The notes beneath the pieces were generated by a model. The model ran no database searches and was not told the DNA's origin. It saw only the letters and a list, made by a program, of their open reading frames with translations. DNA of 7,616 bases from a bacterium (GTDB lineage Bacteria; Auribacterota; UBA3054; B51-G9), in the NCBI GenBank assembly GCA_029933535.1, contig JAOZNZ010000152.1, positions 1-7,616 of the forward strand, given 5' to 3'. Positions 1 through 4,931 of this stretch are shown here, one piece after another. A program made the translations under genes and the position numbers. The first letter of the stretch is position 1; each line of letters starts with the position of its first letter.

Positions 1-5
1 AATTG

Positions 6-47
6 GTTATTGGTTAATCGTTATTCGTTAATCGTTATTGGTTAGTC
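6..47. repeat. Degenerate heptamer tandem array, left block
   Basis: Six consecutive 7-bp units can be read on the plus strand: GTTATTG, GTTAATC, GTTATTC, GTTAATC, GTTATTG and GTTAGTC. No ORF crosses the stretch convincingly. The same word family resumes at 85-134 after a hairpin, and appears in inverted orientation before cca (3265-3351). The units are seen directly; any function is unknown. Confidence 0.8.
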
Positions 48-61
48 ATATTCTTCGCTTG

Positions 62-89
62 CTCCACTACGTTTCGTTACGCTAGTGAG
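62..89. repeat. Imperfect hairpin between two heptamer blocks
   Basis: CTC-ACTA-CGT at 62-72 pairs with ACG-TAGT-GAG at 79-89, giving ten base pairs with one bulged C on each side (65 and 82) and the 6-nt loop TTCGTT. There is no T-tract on either side, so it is not a classical intrinsic terminator. It sits about 130 nt beyond the stop of the minus-strand GH172 gene and could still shape that transcript's 3' end. Confidence 0.55.
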
Positions 90-134
90 TCGTTAAGTTG
101 TGAGTCGTGAGTAGTGAGTAGTGAGTCGTTAATC
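85..134. repeat. Degenerate heptamer tandem array, right block
   Basis: The units GTGAGTC, GTTAAGT, (one extra T), GTGAGTC, GTGAGTA, GTGAGTA, GTGAGTC and GTTAATC follow one another at 7-bp spacing. The first unit overlaps the right arm of the hairpin, and the last overlaps the first unit of the 9-bp array that follows. The word family matches the block at 6-47. Confidence 0.8.
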
Positions 135-221
135 ATTTCAATCATTTCAATCGTTTCAATCTTTTCAATCGTATCAATCGTTTCAATCGTTTCAATCGTT
201 TCAATCTTTTCAATCGTATTA
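132..221. repeat. 9-bp tandem array (10 units) ending on a stop codon
   Basis: Ten uninterrupted 9-bp units with consensus ATCGTTTCA on the plus strand; the variants are ATCATTTCA, ATCTTTTCA, ATCGTATCA and ATCGTATTA. The last unit (213-221) contains the TAA stop of the minus-strand gene. Because 9 is a multiple of 3, the array stays in phase with that gene. Read on the minus strand, each further unit supplies an in-frame TGA, so unit gain or loss would not extend the protein. It probably lies in the 3' untranslated region of the GH172 mRNA. Confidence 0.9.
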
Positions 222-1769
222 ATAGTCATCCTCTTCTCCCGGGCGGGCGTACCAGTAAACTGTTGATGCCATTGAGACGGTAGTAGAAGTATGGGTCCAC
301 ACTTCCAAATCGAATTTCAATGATTTTTCAAAGGGAATATTATCAATAATTTGGAAGCGTGAATTACAAGTATTGCCTAAGAATCCCGGTCCGTCAACAC
401 GCGGTTGGTTGTGAAACGGGTGAGTAAATATTTCAGTATTTCCCCAGGCATAACCGTAATAATCTTCAGTTCCTGTACCGAAAATACTTGGGAAATATTC
501 ACCGTTGATGAATATTTTTTCATCACCTTCTCCCCACCATTTATTTACCGGATTAGAAATGTGGAGCATATTCCCCACATAAGCGCCTTCACCGTAACAT
601 TTCAAAATTGTCCAGTCGGTAAAGGGGCGAGTGTGATGATCAAAAAGAGCTATCCAATTAGCGTGAAAGTATCTTGTTTTATCGTTCCATTTTTCTTTAG
701 AATAAATAATATTTCCACTTAAATTTATACGATTATCAGAATAATTTGTGATCTTTAATTTGAAATTGCTTTTGAAAGGCATTACCCAATGACAGTACAT
801 TGCACCGTCATCAAGAACGCCGAGAGGGAGAGATCGGAATTTATTCAAACCCGGAGCTGTAGCGAAGAAATCGCCCAGTGGGGTATTAACGAAAGGTTTT
901 ACATTATCATCGAAAGTAATTTCAAGGATACAATTACGTAAAGCGTCATCAATATTAGTGGCTTTAATTTTGCATAAGAAGCTATATATTCTTCCCGGAT
1001 TATTTTCATTCGAGTTATATTTATAAGAAGAATCCGGATTAAGGTCGGCGGTAAAATCGGTCACATGATCCATTCTGATTTCATAAGATATTCTTTCCGG
1101 TTTTAACAATTTATTGATTGTAGATTTTATAGCCGGGAGATTACTCGAGGCATTTTTAAGCGAGTATGTTTTTACATCCGTATCCGGGGAGTAAGTTCTA
1201 TAATTCACATGATAATAAGTTTCTTTTTGAGTGGTGGTTATTTTACAATGTTTAGCATAAGGGATTGGCATATAACAGTTCCATCCTCTCGCAACGATAT
1301 AGGATAAAGGATTTGGAAAGAGAGGATTTTTACCATTTAGAATTTCTTTCATCGGCATTTCTATTTCCGGTACCTGTTTGCCGTCAAAATAGATTCTGAT
1401 CGTTCCGCCCGGATTTGCCGACCAGATTCGCACAATTGCTCCCGGTCCATCGGCATCCATCATTACGAATTCATTTGTTCCATTTTTATTTTCCACTCTG
1501 ACGAACTGTCCAATATCACCATTCGCAAACCAGTTAGTATCAGTTTTGTCATAAGGATTTGTTGATCGTCTGTCATAACTTGATGCCTGGGAGAATTTGA
1601 ATTGATGCGTGGGTGTTTCTGCAAGCAAAGGCAGATCGGTCAATTCATTTAACAGGTTAGTGAAGCTAACCGATTGGTCGATTTGTTGATTAACCAGAAT
1701 GATATTTTTCTTTGCGCAAGCAGCGATGAGTAGAAGAGGTATTATGAGTATGGGTAATTTTTTTAGCAT
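219..1769 (-). CDS. GH172/DUF2961 family glycoside hydrolase, lipoprotein
   Basis: This 516-aa protein starts with a lipoprotein signal peptide: two lysines, a hydrophobic run, and lipobox I-A-A-C with the lipidated cysteine at 18. It should therefore be membrane-anchored facing the periplasm or surface. DUF2961 hallmarks follow in order: GDIGQFVRVE (84-93), DADGPGAIVRIW (105-116), PLGDFFATAPG (297-307), a MPF segment (330-332), WWGEGDEKIFING (411-423) and GTGTEDYYGYAWG (431-443). The family was founded on a Bifidobacterium difructose-anhydride synthase/hydrolase and also includes D-arabinan-degrading enzymes. From memory its catalytic pair is E270 (acid/base) and E291 (nucleophile). E414 and E435 here have the same 21-residue spacing, so I infer an active retaining enzyme. 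The family core is complete to the C-terminal YWYARPG. The substrate cannot be read from the sequence: fructan and arabinan types are both possible. No SusC/SusD or other sugar-use gene is next to it. Confidence 0.95.
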   Translation of the reverse strand: MLKKLPILIIPLLLIAACAKKNIILVNQQIDQSVSFTNLLNELTDLPLLAETPTHQFKFSQASSYDRRSTNPYDKTDTNWFANGDIGQFVRVENKNGTNEFVMMDADGPGAIVRIWSANPGGTIRIYFDGKQVPEIEMPMKEILNGKNPLFPNPLSYIVARGWNCYMPIPYAKHCKITTTQKETYYHVNYRTYSPDTDVKTYSLKNASSNLPAIKSTINKLLKPERISYEIRMDHVTDFTADLNPDSSYKYNSNENNPGRIYSFLCKIKATNIDDALRNCILEITFDDNVKPFVNTPLGDFFATAPGLNKFRSLPLGVLDDGAMYCHWVMPFKSNFKLKITNYSDNRINLSGNIIYSKEKWNDKTRYFHANWIALFDHHTRPFTDWTILKCYGEGAYVGNMLHISNPVNKWWGEGDEKIFINGEYFPSIFGTGTEDYYGYAWGNTEIFTHPFHNQPRVDGPGFLGNTCNSRFQIIDNIPFEKSLKFDLEVWTHTSTTVSMASTVYWYARPGEEDDY

Positions 1770-1775
1770 GGGATA

Positions 1776-1784
1776 ATTATATCA
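1776..1784 (-). promoter_or_regulatory. Extended -10 promoter of the GH172 gene, predicted leaderless
   Basis: The minus strand reads TGATATAAT, a perfect TATAAT (1781 down to 1776) with the extended -10 TG at 1784-1783. A partial -35, CTGCCA (1805 down to 1800, four of six matches to TTGACA), lies 18 bp upstream. Usual -10 geometry places transcription start at 1769, the A of the start codon. No Shine-Dalgarno sequence is present, which agrees with a leaderless mRNA. Confidence 0.7.
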
Positions 1785-1837
1785 AAAGCGGGAGAAAATT
1801 GGCAGTACGATTAAATTCGAACCAATATTTTTTATGG

Positions 1838-1867
1838 CCCCAGTGGAACAATTGGAGTTCCACGGGG
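1838..1867. repeat. Bulged hairpin element, copy A
   Basis: CCCC-A-GTGGAAC (1838-1849) pairs with GTTCCAC-GGGG (1857-1867): eleven base pairs, a single bulged A at 1842 and a 7-nt loop. The same design with the same bulged A recurs at 4864-4889, and the right flanks are also alike (an A-rich CAGAATG stretch). No T-tract follows on either side. Function is unknown; two copies in 7.6 kb suggest a dispersed repeat family. Confidence 0.75.
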
Positions 1868-1875
1868 TAAAACAG

Positions 1876-1937
1876 AATGATTAAGAAAGAAAAGAGTTTA
1901 TTGTCAAAATGATGGATGTCAAAATGATTAAGAAAGA
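1876..1937. repeat. 15-bp direct repeat pair with nested 11-bp repeat
   Basis: AATGATTAAGAAAGA occurs at 1876-1890 and again at 1923-1937. Between and overlapping them, GTCAAAATGAT occurs at 1903-1913 and 1918-1928. The whole stretch lies in the divergent intergenic region. It looks like a local duplication; no transposase gene or target-site duplication is visible. Confidence 0.75.
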
Positions 1938-1944
1938 TAATTAA

Positions 1945-1968
1945 GCCACGAAGGCACGAAGACACAAA
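1945..1968. repeat. Octamer array of the CACGAA type
   Basis: Three 8-bp units stand side by side: GCCACGAA, GGCACGAA and GACACAAA. From general familiarity, similar CTTCGTG/CACGAAG words occur between genes in unrelated bacterial genomes; I cannot verify that here. It lies about 30 bp upstream of the start of the DUF362 promoter region. Confidence 0.6.
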
Positions 1969-2016
1969 AAGAAAAGAGAATAAAGAAATTTTATTGTTTT
2001 AAAAAAACAGCAGTTA

Positions 2017-2025
2017 TGTTATAAT
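2017..2025 (+). promoter_or_regulatory. Extended -10 promoter of the DUF362 gene
   Basis: TGTTATAAT is a perfect TATAAT (2020-2025) with an extended -10 TG at 2017-2018. The best upstream hexamer, TTGTTT at 1994-1999, is 20 bp away, which is too far for a good -35, so recognition would rest on the extended -10. Start of transcription is expected near 2032, giving a leader of about 15 nt. The leader is A-rich and lacks a Shine-Dalgarno sequence. Confidence 0.65.
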
Positions 2026-2046
2026 TTAATAAATGAATTAAAAAAT

Positions 2047-3198
2047 ATGAAAACTGAAACTGATAATAATAATTTTGTTGCCGTTTGTCACGGTGAAGAT
2101 GCTTACTCAAACGCTATCAGCGCTCTTGAAAGGATTAATTTACCCGACCTTGCCGGTAAAAAAGTTTTGCTGAAACCTAATGCGGGACGAAAAGTTTTAC
2201 CCGGAAAAGGTATTACTACCAATCCCCCGGTTGTAGCCGCTGCATGCGATTTTTTTCAAAAGATTGGTGCGGAAGTCACTGTGGGTGAAGGAACGATCCT
2301 CGGGGTTACGCCTTTTGAATGTCTTGAATCAACCGGTATAGCATTTGAAGTGAAAAAGCGCGGTATACCTATGATTGACCTTGATGCCGCAGCGGGAAAC
2401 AAAACAGAGATTAAAGATGCAGTAGTGTTAAATCACGTAATGATATCAAGCGGAATAGATGATTTTGATTATATTGTTTCAATTCCCGTGATGAAAACCC
2501 ATATGCATTGCGGGGTTACTTTAAGTTTGAAAAATATGAAAGGATGTCTGCGCGGCAGAGAAAAAGTCAGACTACATCAACTCCCCCAGCCTGAAATTCC
2601 GATAAACGAAAAAACACTTGACCTTGCTATAGCCGATCTTGCAACAGTTTTATTACCTGATATCGTTTTGATTGACGGCTCAATAGGAATGGAAGGACTT
2701 GGTCCCAGTGCCGGAGTGGCGAAACGGGTTGACGTAGTTTTAGCTTCAACAAATTGTTTTGCTGCTGATGCGGTAGCAGCAGTGCTGATGGGATTAAATC
2801 CGGAAGAGATTCCTCATTTACGGTTATCTGCAGAGCGAGTTGGTCAATCAATATTGTTAGAAGACATCACAGTTGTTCCATCGAACTGGAGGGATTGGAT
2901 CAAGCCATTTGAATTACCGCCAAAGGAGATCAGTTTAAATTTTCCGAAGGTGGAAGTACTTGACTGTGAATCATGCAGTGCCTGTGTATCTACATTAACG
3001 ATGTTTTTGAAGCGTAATTATGGCGACATAGCTGATTATCTTCCGCTGAAATTTGCTATAGGGAAAGGACATAATGAAATCCCCGATGGTACTTTATGTG
3101 TTGGGAACTGTACAATTAAGGCCGGCGGGGGGAACACGATAGTAAAGGGCTGCCCACCGGTTTCATCAGATATTCTGAAAGCTTTGACAAGTAATTGA
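2047..3198 (+). CDS. DUF362 domain protein with C-terminal cysteine cluster
   Basis: This 383-aa cytoplasmic protein has no signal peptide or membrane segment. Residues about 10-280 show the DUF362 pattern: LLKPNAG (41-47), TTNPPVVAA (57-65), the GEG turn (80-82), IPVMKTHMHCGVTLSLKNMKG (from 146), DGSIGMEGLGPSAG (210-223) and the ASTNCFAADAVA stretch near 235. Many DUF362 proteins carry a two-cluster ferredoxin domain. Here the tail instead has C307-x2-C310-x2-C313, then C351-x3-C355 and GC369PP. This suggests an Fe-S or other metal site of a different type, which is inference. The reaction is unknown for this subfamily. The ATG at 2047 suits the family's N-terminus and lies just downstream of a strong -10 element. 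The next gene, cca, starts 151 bp later on the same strand. Confidence is high for the family and low for function. Confidence 0.9.
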   Translation: MKTETDNNNFVAVCHGEDAYSNAISALERINLPDLAGKKVLLKPNAGRKVLPGKGITTNPPVVAAACDFFQKIGAEVTVGEGTILGVTPFECLESTGIAFEVKKRGIPMIDLDAAAGNKTEIKDAVVLNHVMISSGIDDFDYIVSIPVMKTHMHCGVTLSLKNMKGCLRGREKVRLHQLPQPEIPINEKTLDLAIADLATVLLPDIVLIDGSIGMEGLGPSAGVAKRVDVVLASTNCFAADAVAAVLMGLNPEEIPHLRLSAERVGQSILLEDITVVPSNWRDWIKPFELPPKEISLNFPKVEVLDCESCSACVSTLTMFLKRNYGDIADYLPLKFAIGKGHNEIPDGTLCVGNCTIKAGGGNTIVKGCPPVSSDILKALTSN

Positions 3199-3218
3199 AA
3201 TTTTGTGAATTTCAATTA
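3192..3218 (+). terminator. AT-rich perfect hairpin overlapping the DUF362 stop codon
   Basis: TAATTGAAATT (3192-3202) and AATTTCAATTA (3208-3218) form eleven perfect base pairs around the loop TTGTG. The left arm contains the TGA stop (3196-3198). The stem is AT-rich and no T-tract follows, so it departs from a classical intrinsic terminator. It may protect the mRNA 3' end or weaken read-through into cca. The structure is clear; the role is a guess. Confidence 0.4.
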
Positions 3219-3264
3219 TGGCAGATCATTTACTCTGCTACGCTCCGAGACATTTTGTGTTCAG

Positions 3265-3351
3265 CATTAATATACATTAACCATTTGACTACTCACCATT
3301 AACTATTAACCCCGCCTATGGCGGGCAAGCTATTCACCATTCACTATCAAT
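3265..3351. repeat. Heptamer array around a GC-rich hairpin, running into the cca start
   Basis: Heptamers on the plus strand include CATTAAT, CATTAAC, TACTCAC, CATTAAC and TATTAAC (3265-3310, with two irregular spacers), then TATTCAC, CATTCAC and TATCAAT (3331-3351). The last unit supplies the A and T of the cca ATG. Read on the minus strand these are GTTAATG, GTGAGTA and GTGAATG, the same family as positions 6-134. As there, the array is split in two by a hairpin. Confidence 0.75.
3311..3325. repeat. GC-rich hairpin upstream of cca
   Basis: CCCGCC (3311-3316) and GGCGGG (3320-3325) pair around the 3-nt loop TAT. It ends 24 nt before the cca start codon with no T-tract, so it is not a normal terminator. 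If transcribed, it lies in the cca leader and could affect translation initiation. It interrupts the surrounding heptamer array. Confidence 0.65.
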
Positions 3352-4714
3352 GCATTTTTCTGACAACAAATATTCTTCACGTGCGGAAAGCATTATCCGA
3401 AAGCTTTTGGGAGCCGGATTTTCAGCTTATTACGTTGGTGGATGTGTTCGCGATTTTCTGCGCGGGAAAGTTTCATCTGATATTGATATTTCCACAAATG
3501 CCAATCTTTCTGAAATAAAAAAGTTATTTCCAAAAGCGTTGATAATCGGTGAAGCTTTTTCTGTTGCGTTAGTTAATAAAATTGAGGTGGCAACTTTCAG
3601 ACAAGACGGTCCATATTCAGATTTTCGACATCCGGATTTTGTAAGAATAGTTCCAACGATAGAAGAAGATTTATCGCGGCGGGATTTTACAATTAACGCT
3701 ATCGCAATGGATATAAACGGGGATCTTGTTGACCCGTTTAACGGAAAAGAAGATATAAAAAATAAAATCGTTCGCTTTGTCGGTAATCCTGAAAAACGAC
3801 TTGTCGAAGACCCAATCCGCGCGTTTCGTGCATGCAGATTTGCCGCTTTGTTAGGCGGAACGATTGAAGCCGAATCAAGAAAAGTTATAGTTGCGAATCA
3901 TTCATTACTGAAAAAAGTTGCACGGGAGCGAATTCAGCTTGAGCTCAACAAAACATTAATGCTTACCGATCGTGAGAGTGCGTTATTTTTGCTTTCATCG
4001 CTGCATTTGCTTGAAGAGATCATGCCTGCACTTGCGACATCGATTAATGTTCCACAGAATGGATATCATGCAGAGGACTGTTGGACGCATGCTGTAAAGG
4101 CCACACAAGCGGTAGAGAAGAAAGATATAAAGCTTCGTTTATCCGCATTACTTCATGACATTGCTAAACCGAAACAAAGGACACGGGATGAGGAGGGAGT
4201 TGATCATTTTTACGGTCACGAAACCAAAGGCGTAAAGATGGTGGAAAAAGAGCTTCGGGAACTGAAGTACAGTTTACAGATAATCGGTTATGTAAAAGAA
4301 GCGACGCGCTATCACATGACAAGGATCATGTTTGTTCCTGAGATGAAGGACTCGACAATCAGGCGTCTTATGGGGAAGTTGAAATACGTTACTATAAGGG
4401 ATGTTTTAAGGTTGCAAATAGCTGATATGAGGGGGAATTTACGCGATCCTTATTCTTTTGAAGAACAAATGAAATTTTTGAAGTACGCGCTAAAACGAAT
4501 CAGGAAAATTGAGAAAGATGACCATGCGTTAAAAATAACCGATCTTGCAATCAACGGTGAAGATATAATTGAAATTTTTAAAATAAAGCCGGGCAGAAGA
4601 GTAGGTAAAGCGTTAAAGTTTTGTCTTGACAAAGTTCTCAAAGATCCGGAATTAAACACGAAGGAAGAATTGATTTTGCTTTTGGGGAAGAAGATATTCA
4701 GACACGAAAAATAG
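3350..4714 (+). CDS. cca: CCA tRNA nucleotidyltransferase / poly(A) polymerase family with HD domain
   Basis: This 454-aa cytoplasmic enzyme is a class II nucleotidyltransferase that probably adds or repairs the 3' CCA of tRNA. The head domain has VGGCVRD (29-35), catalytic aspartates in DIDI (D44, D46), TFRQDGPYSDFRHP (82-95), and RRDFTINA (110-117). The neck has the nucleotide-selecting EDPIR (153-157) within EDPIRAFRACRFA. An HD phosphohydrolase-type domain follows, with WTHAVKA (H247), LLHDIAKP (H269-D270) and YGHETKG (H290), as in many long CCA enzymes. The start at 3350 leaves about 28 residues before VGGCVRD, normal for the family. There is no Shine-Dalgarno sequence and no convincing own promoter, so it may depend on the DUF362 promoter. 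Sequence alone does not firmly separate full CCA addition from A-adding or poly(A) activity. The big lipoprotein gene follows 217 bp downstream on the same strand. Confidence 0.9.
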   Translation: MHFSDNKYSSRAESIIRKLLGAGFSAYYVGGCVRDFLRGKVSSDIDISTNANLSEIKKLFPKALIIGEAFSVALVNKIEVATFRQDGPYSDFRHPDFVRIVPTIEEDLSRRDFTINAIAMDINGDLVDPFNGKEDIKNKIVRFVGNPEKRLVEDPIRAFRACRFAALLGGTIEAESRKVIVANHSLLKKVARERIQLELNKTLMLTDRESALFLLSSLHLLEEIMPALATSINVPQNGYHAEDCWTHAVKATQAVEKKDIKLRLSALLHDIAKPKQRTRDEEGVDHFYGHETKGVKMVEKELRELKYSLQIIGYVKEATRYHMTRIMFVPEMKDSTIRRLMGKLKYVTIRDVLRLQIADMRGNLRDPYSFEEQMKFLKYALKRIRKIEKDDHALKITDLAINGEDIIEIFKIKPGRRVGKALKFCLDKVLKDPELNTKEELILLLGKKIFRHEK

Positions 4715-4715
4715 T

Positions 4716-4747
4716 GGTGGGAAGGTGGGAAGGTGGGAAGGTGGGAG
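4716..4747 (+). repeat. Octamer array forming a four-tract G-quadruplex motif
   Basis: Four units of GGTGGGAA (the last is GGTGGGAG) begin one base after the cca stop codon. They give four GGG tracts at 4719-4721, 4727-4729, 4735-4737 and 4743-4745, each separated by the 5-nt loop AAGGT. This meets the usual G3-N1-7 quadruplex rule on the coding strand, so both the DNA and the mRNA could fold. Folding is inference. Confidence 0.8.
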
Positions 4748-4755
4748 GAGTAAGC

Positions 4756-4771
4756 CGCGCTTCCAAGCGCG
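4756..4771. terminator. GC-rich hairpin downstream of cca, possible weak terminator
   Basis: CGCGCTT (4756-4762) and AAGCGCG (4765-4771) form a perfect inverted repeat around CC, realistically six base pairs with a 4-nt loop. A short TTTT lies 6 nt further on (4778-4781), then G-rich DNA resumes. The poor, displaced T-tract makes termination doubtful. With the quadruplex motif just upstream it could still stall polymerase. Confidence 0.35.
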
Positions 4772-4783
4772 AGCAGGTTTTGG

Positions 4784-4831
4784 GTGTCAGGTGTCTGGGA
4801 GGACAGTAGGCAGTTTGCAGTGGGCAGTGGG
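4784..4831. repeat. Two adjoining heptamer arrays
   Basis: GTGTCAG and GTGTCTG lie at 4784-4797. After a short spacer, CAGTAGG, CAGTTTG, CAGTGGG and CAGTGGG lie at 4804-4831. All units keep exact 7-bp spacing within each block. The words differ from the heptamer family at 6-134. Confidence 0.7.
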
Positions 4832-4867
4832 CTAAACGGGCGAAACAGACTAAACAGACTGAACCCC
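4832..4867. repeat. 9-bp tandem array (4 units)
   Basis: CTAAACGGG, CGAAACAGA, CTAAACAGA and CTGAACCCC follow directly on from the heptamer block with exact 9-bp spacing. The last unit merges into the CCCC arm of the next hairpin. The middle units match best; the outer two are degenerate. Confidence 0.6.
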
Positions 4868-4889
4868 AGTGGAATAAGACTCCACGGGG
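4864..4889. repeat. Bulged hairpin element, copy B
   Basis: CCCC-A-GTGGA (4864-4873) pairs with TCCAC-GGGG (4881-4889): nine base pairs with the same bulged A as the copy at 1838-1867 and a 7-nt loop. The stem is two base pairs shorter than copy A, shortened on both arms so that pairing is kept. It ends 42 nt before the lipoprotein start codon. Confidence 0.75.
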
Positions 4890-4931
4890 CGAAGCAGACA
4901 GAATGGACAATTAACCAATTCTGCAATTACA

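Noticed and set aside
132..221. Possible CRISPR array
   Set aside because: The units are 9 bp and directly adjacent with no spacers, and there are no cas genes.
405..722. 105-codon plus-strand ORF inside the GH172 gene
   Set aside because: It is antisense to strongly conserved GH172 motifs, including the catalytic region. No promoter or domain supports it.
1777..1965. 62-codon minus-strand ORF in the divergent intergenic region
   Set aside because: It runs through the hairpin element, direct repeats and octamer array and covers the GH172 promoter. The product has no recognisable domain, and it has no ribosome-binding site or promoter.
2033..2041. Two-codon ORF (Met-Asn-stop) at the predicted start of the DUF362 transcript
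   Set aside because: An ATG next to a predicted transcription start is intriguing, but such a short ORF in AT-rich DNA is expected by chance.
3285..3309. TTGACT with TATTAA as a promoter for cca
   Set aside because: The spacer is only 13 bp and both words belong to the heptamer array, so the match is likely coincidental.
4450..4926. 158-codon minus-strand ORF and smaller ORFs over the cca 3' end and downstream gap
   Set aside because: These are antisense to cca and then to low-complexity arrays. The Pro/Ser/Leu-rich product simply reflects the GGTGGGAA and CAGTGGG repeats.
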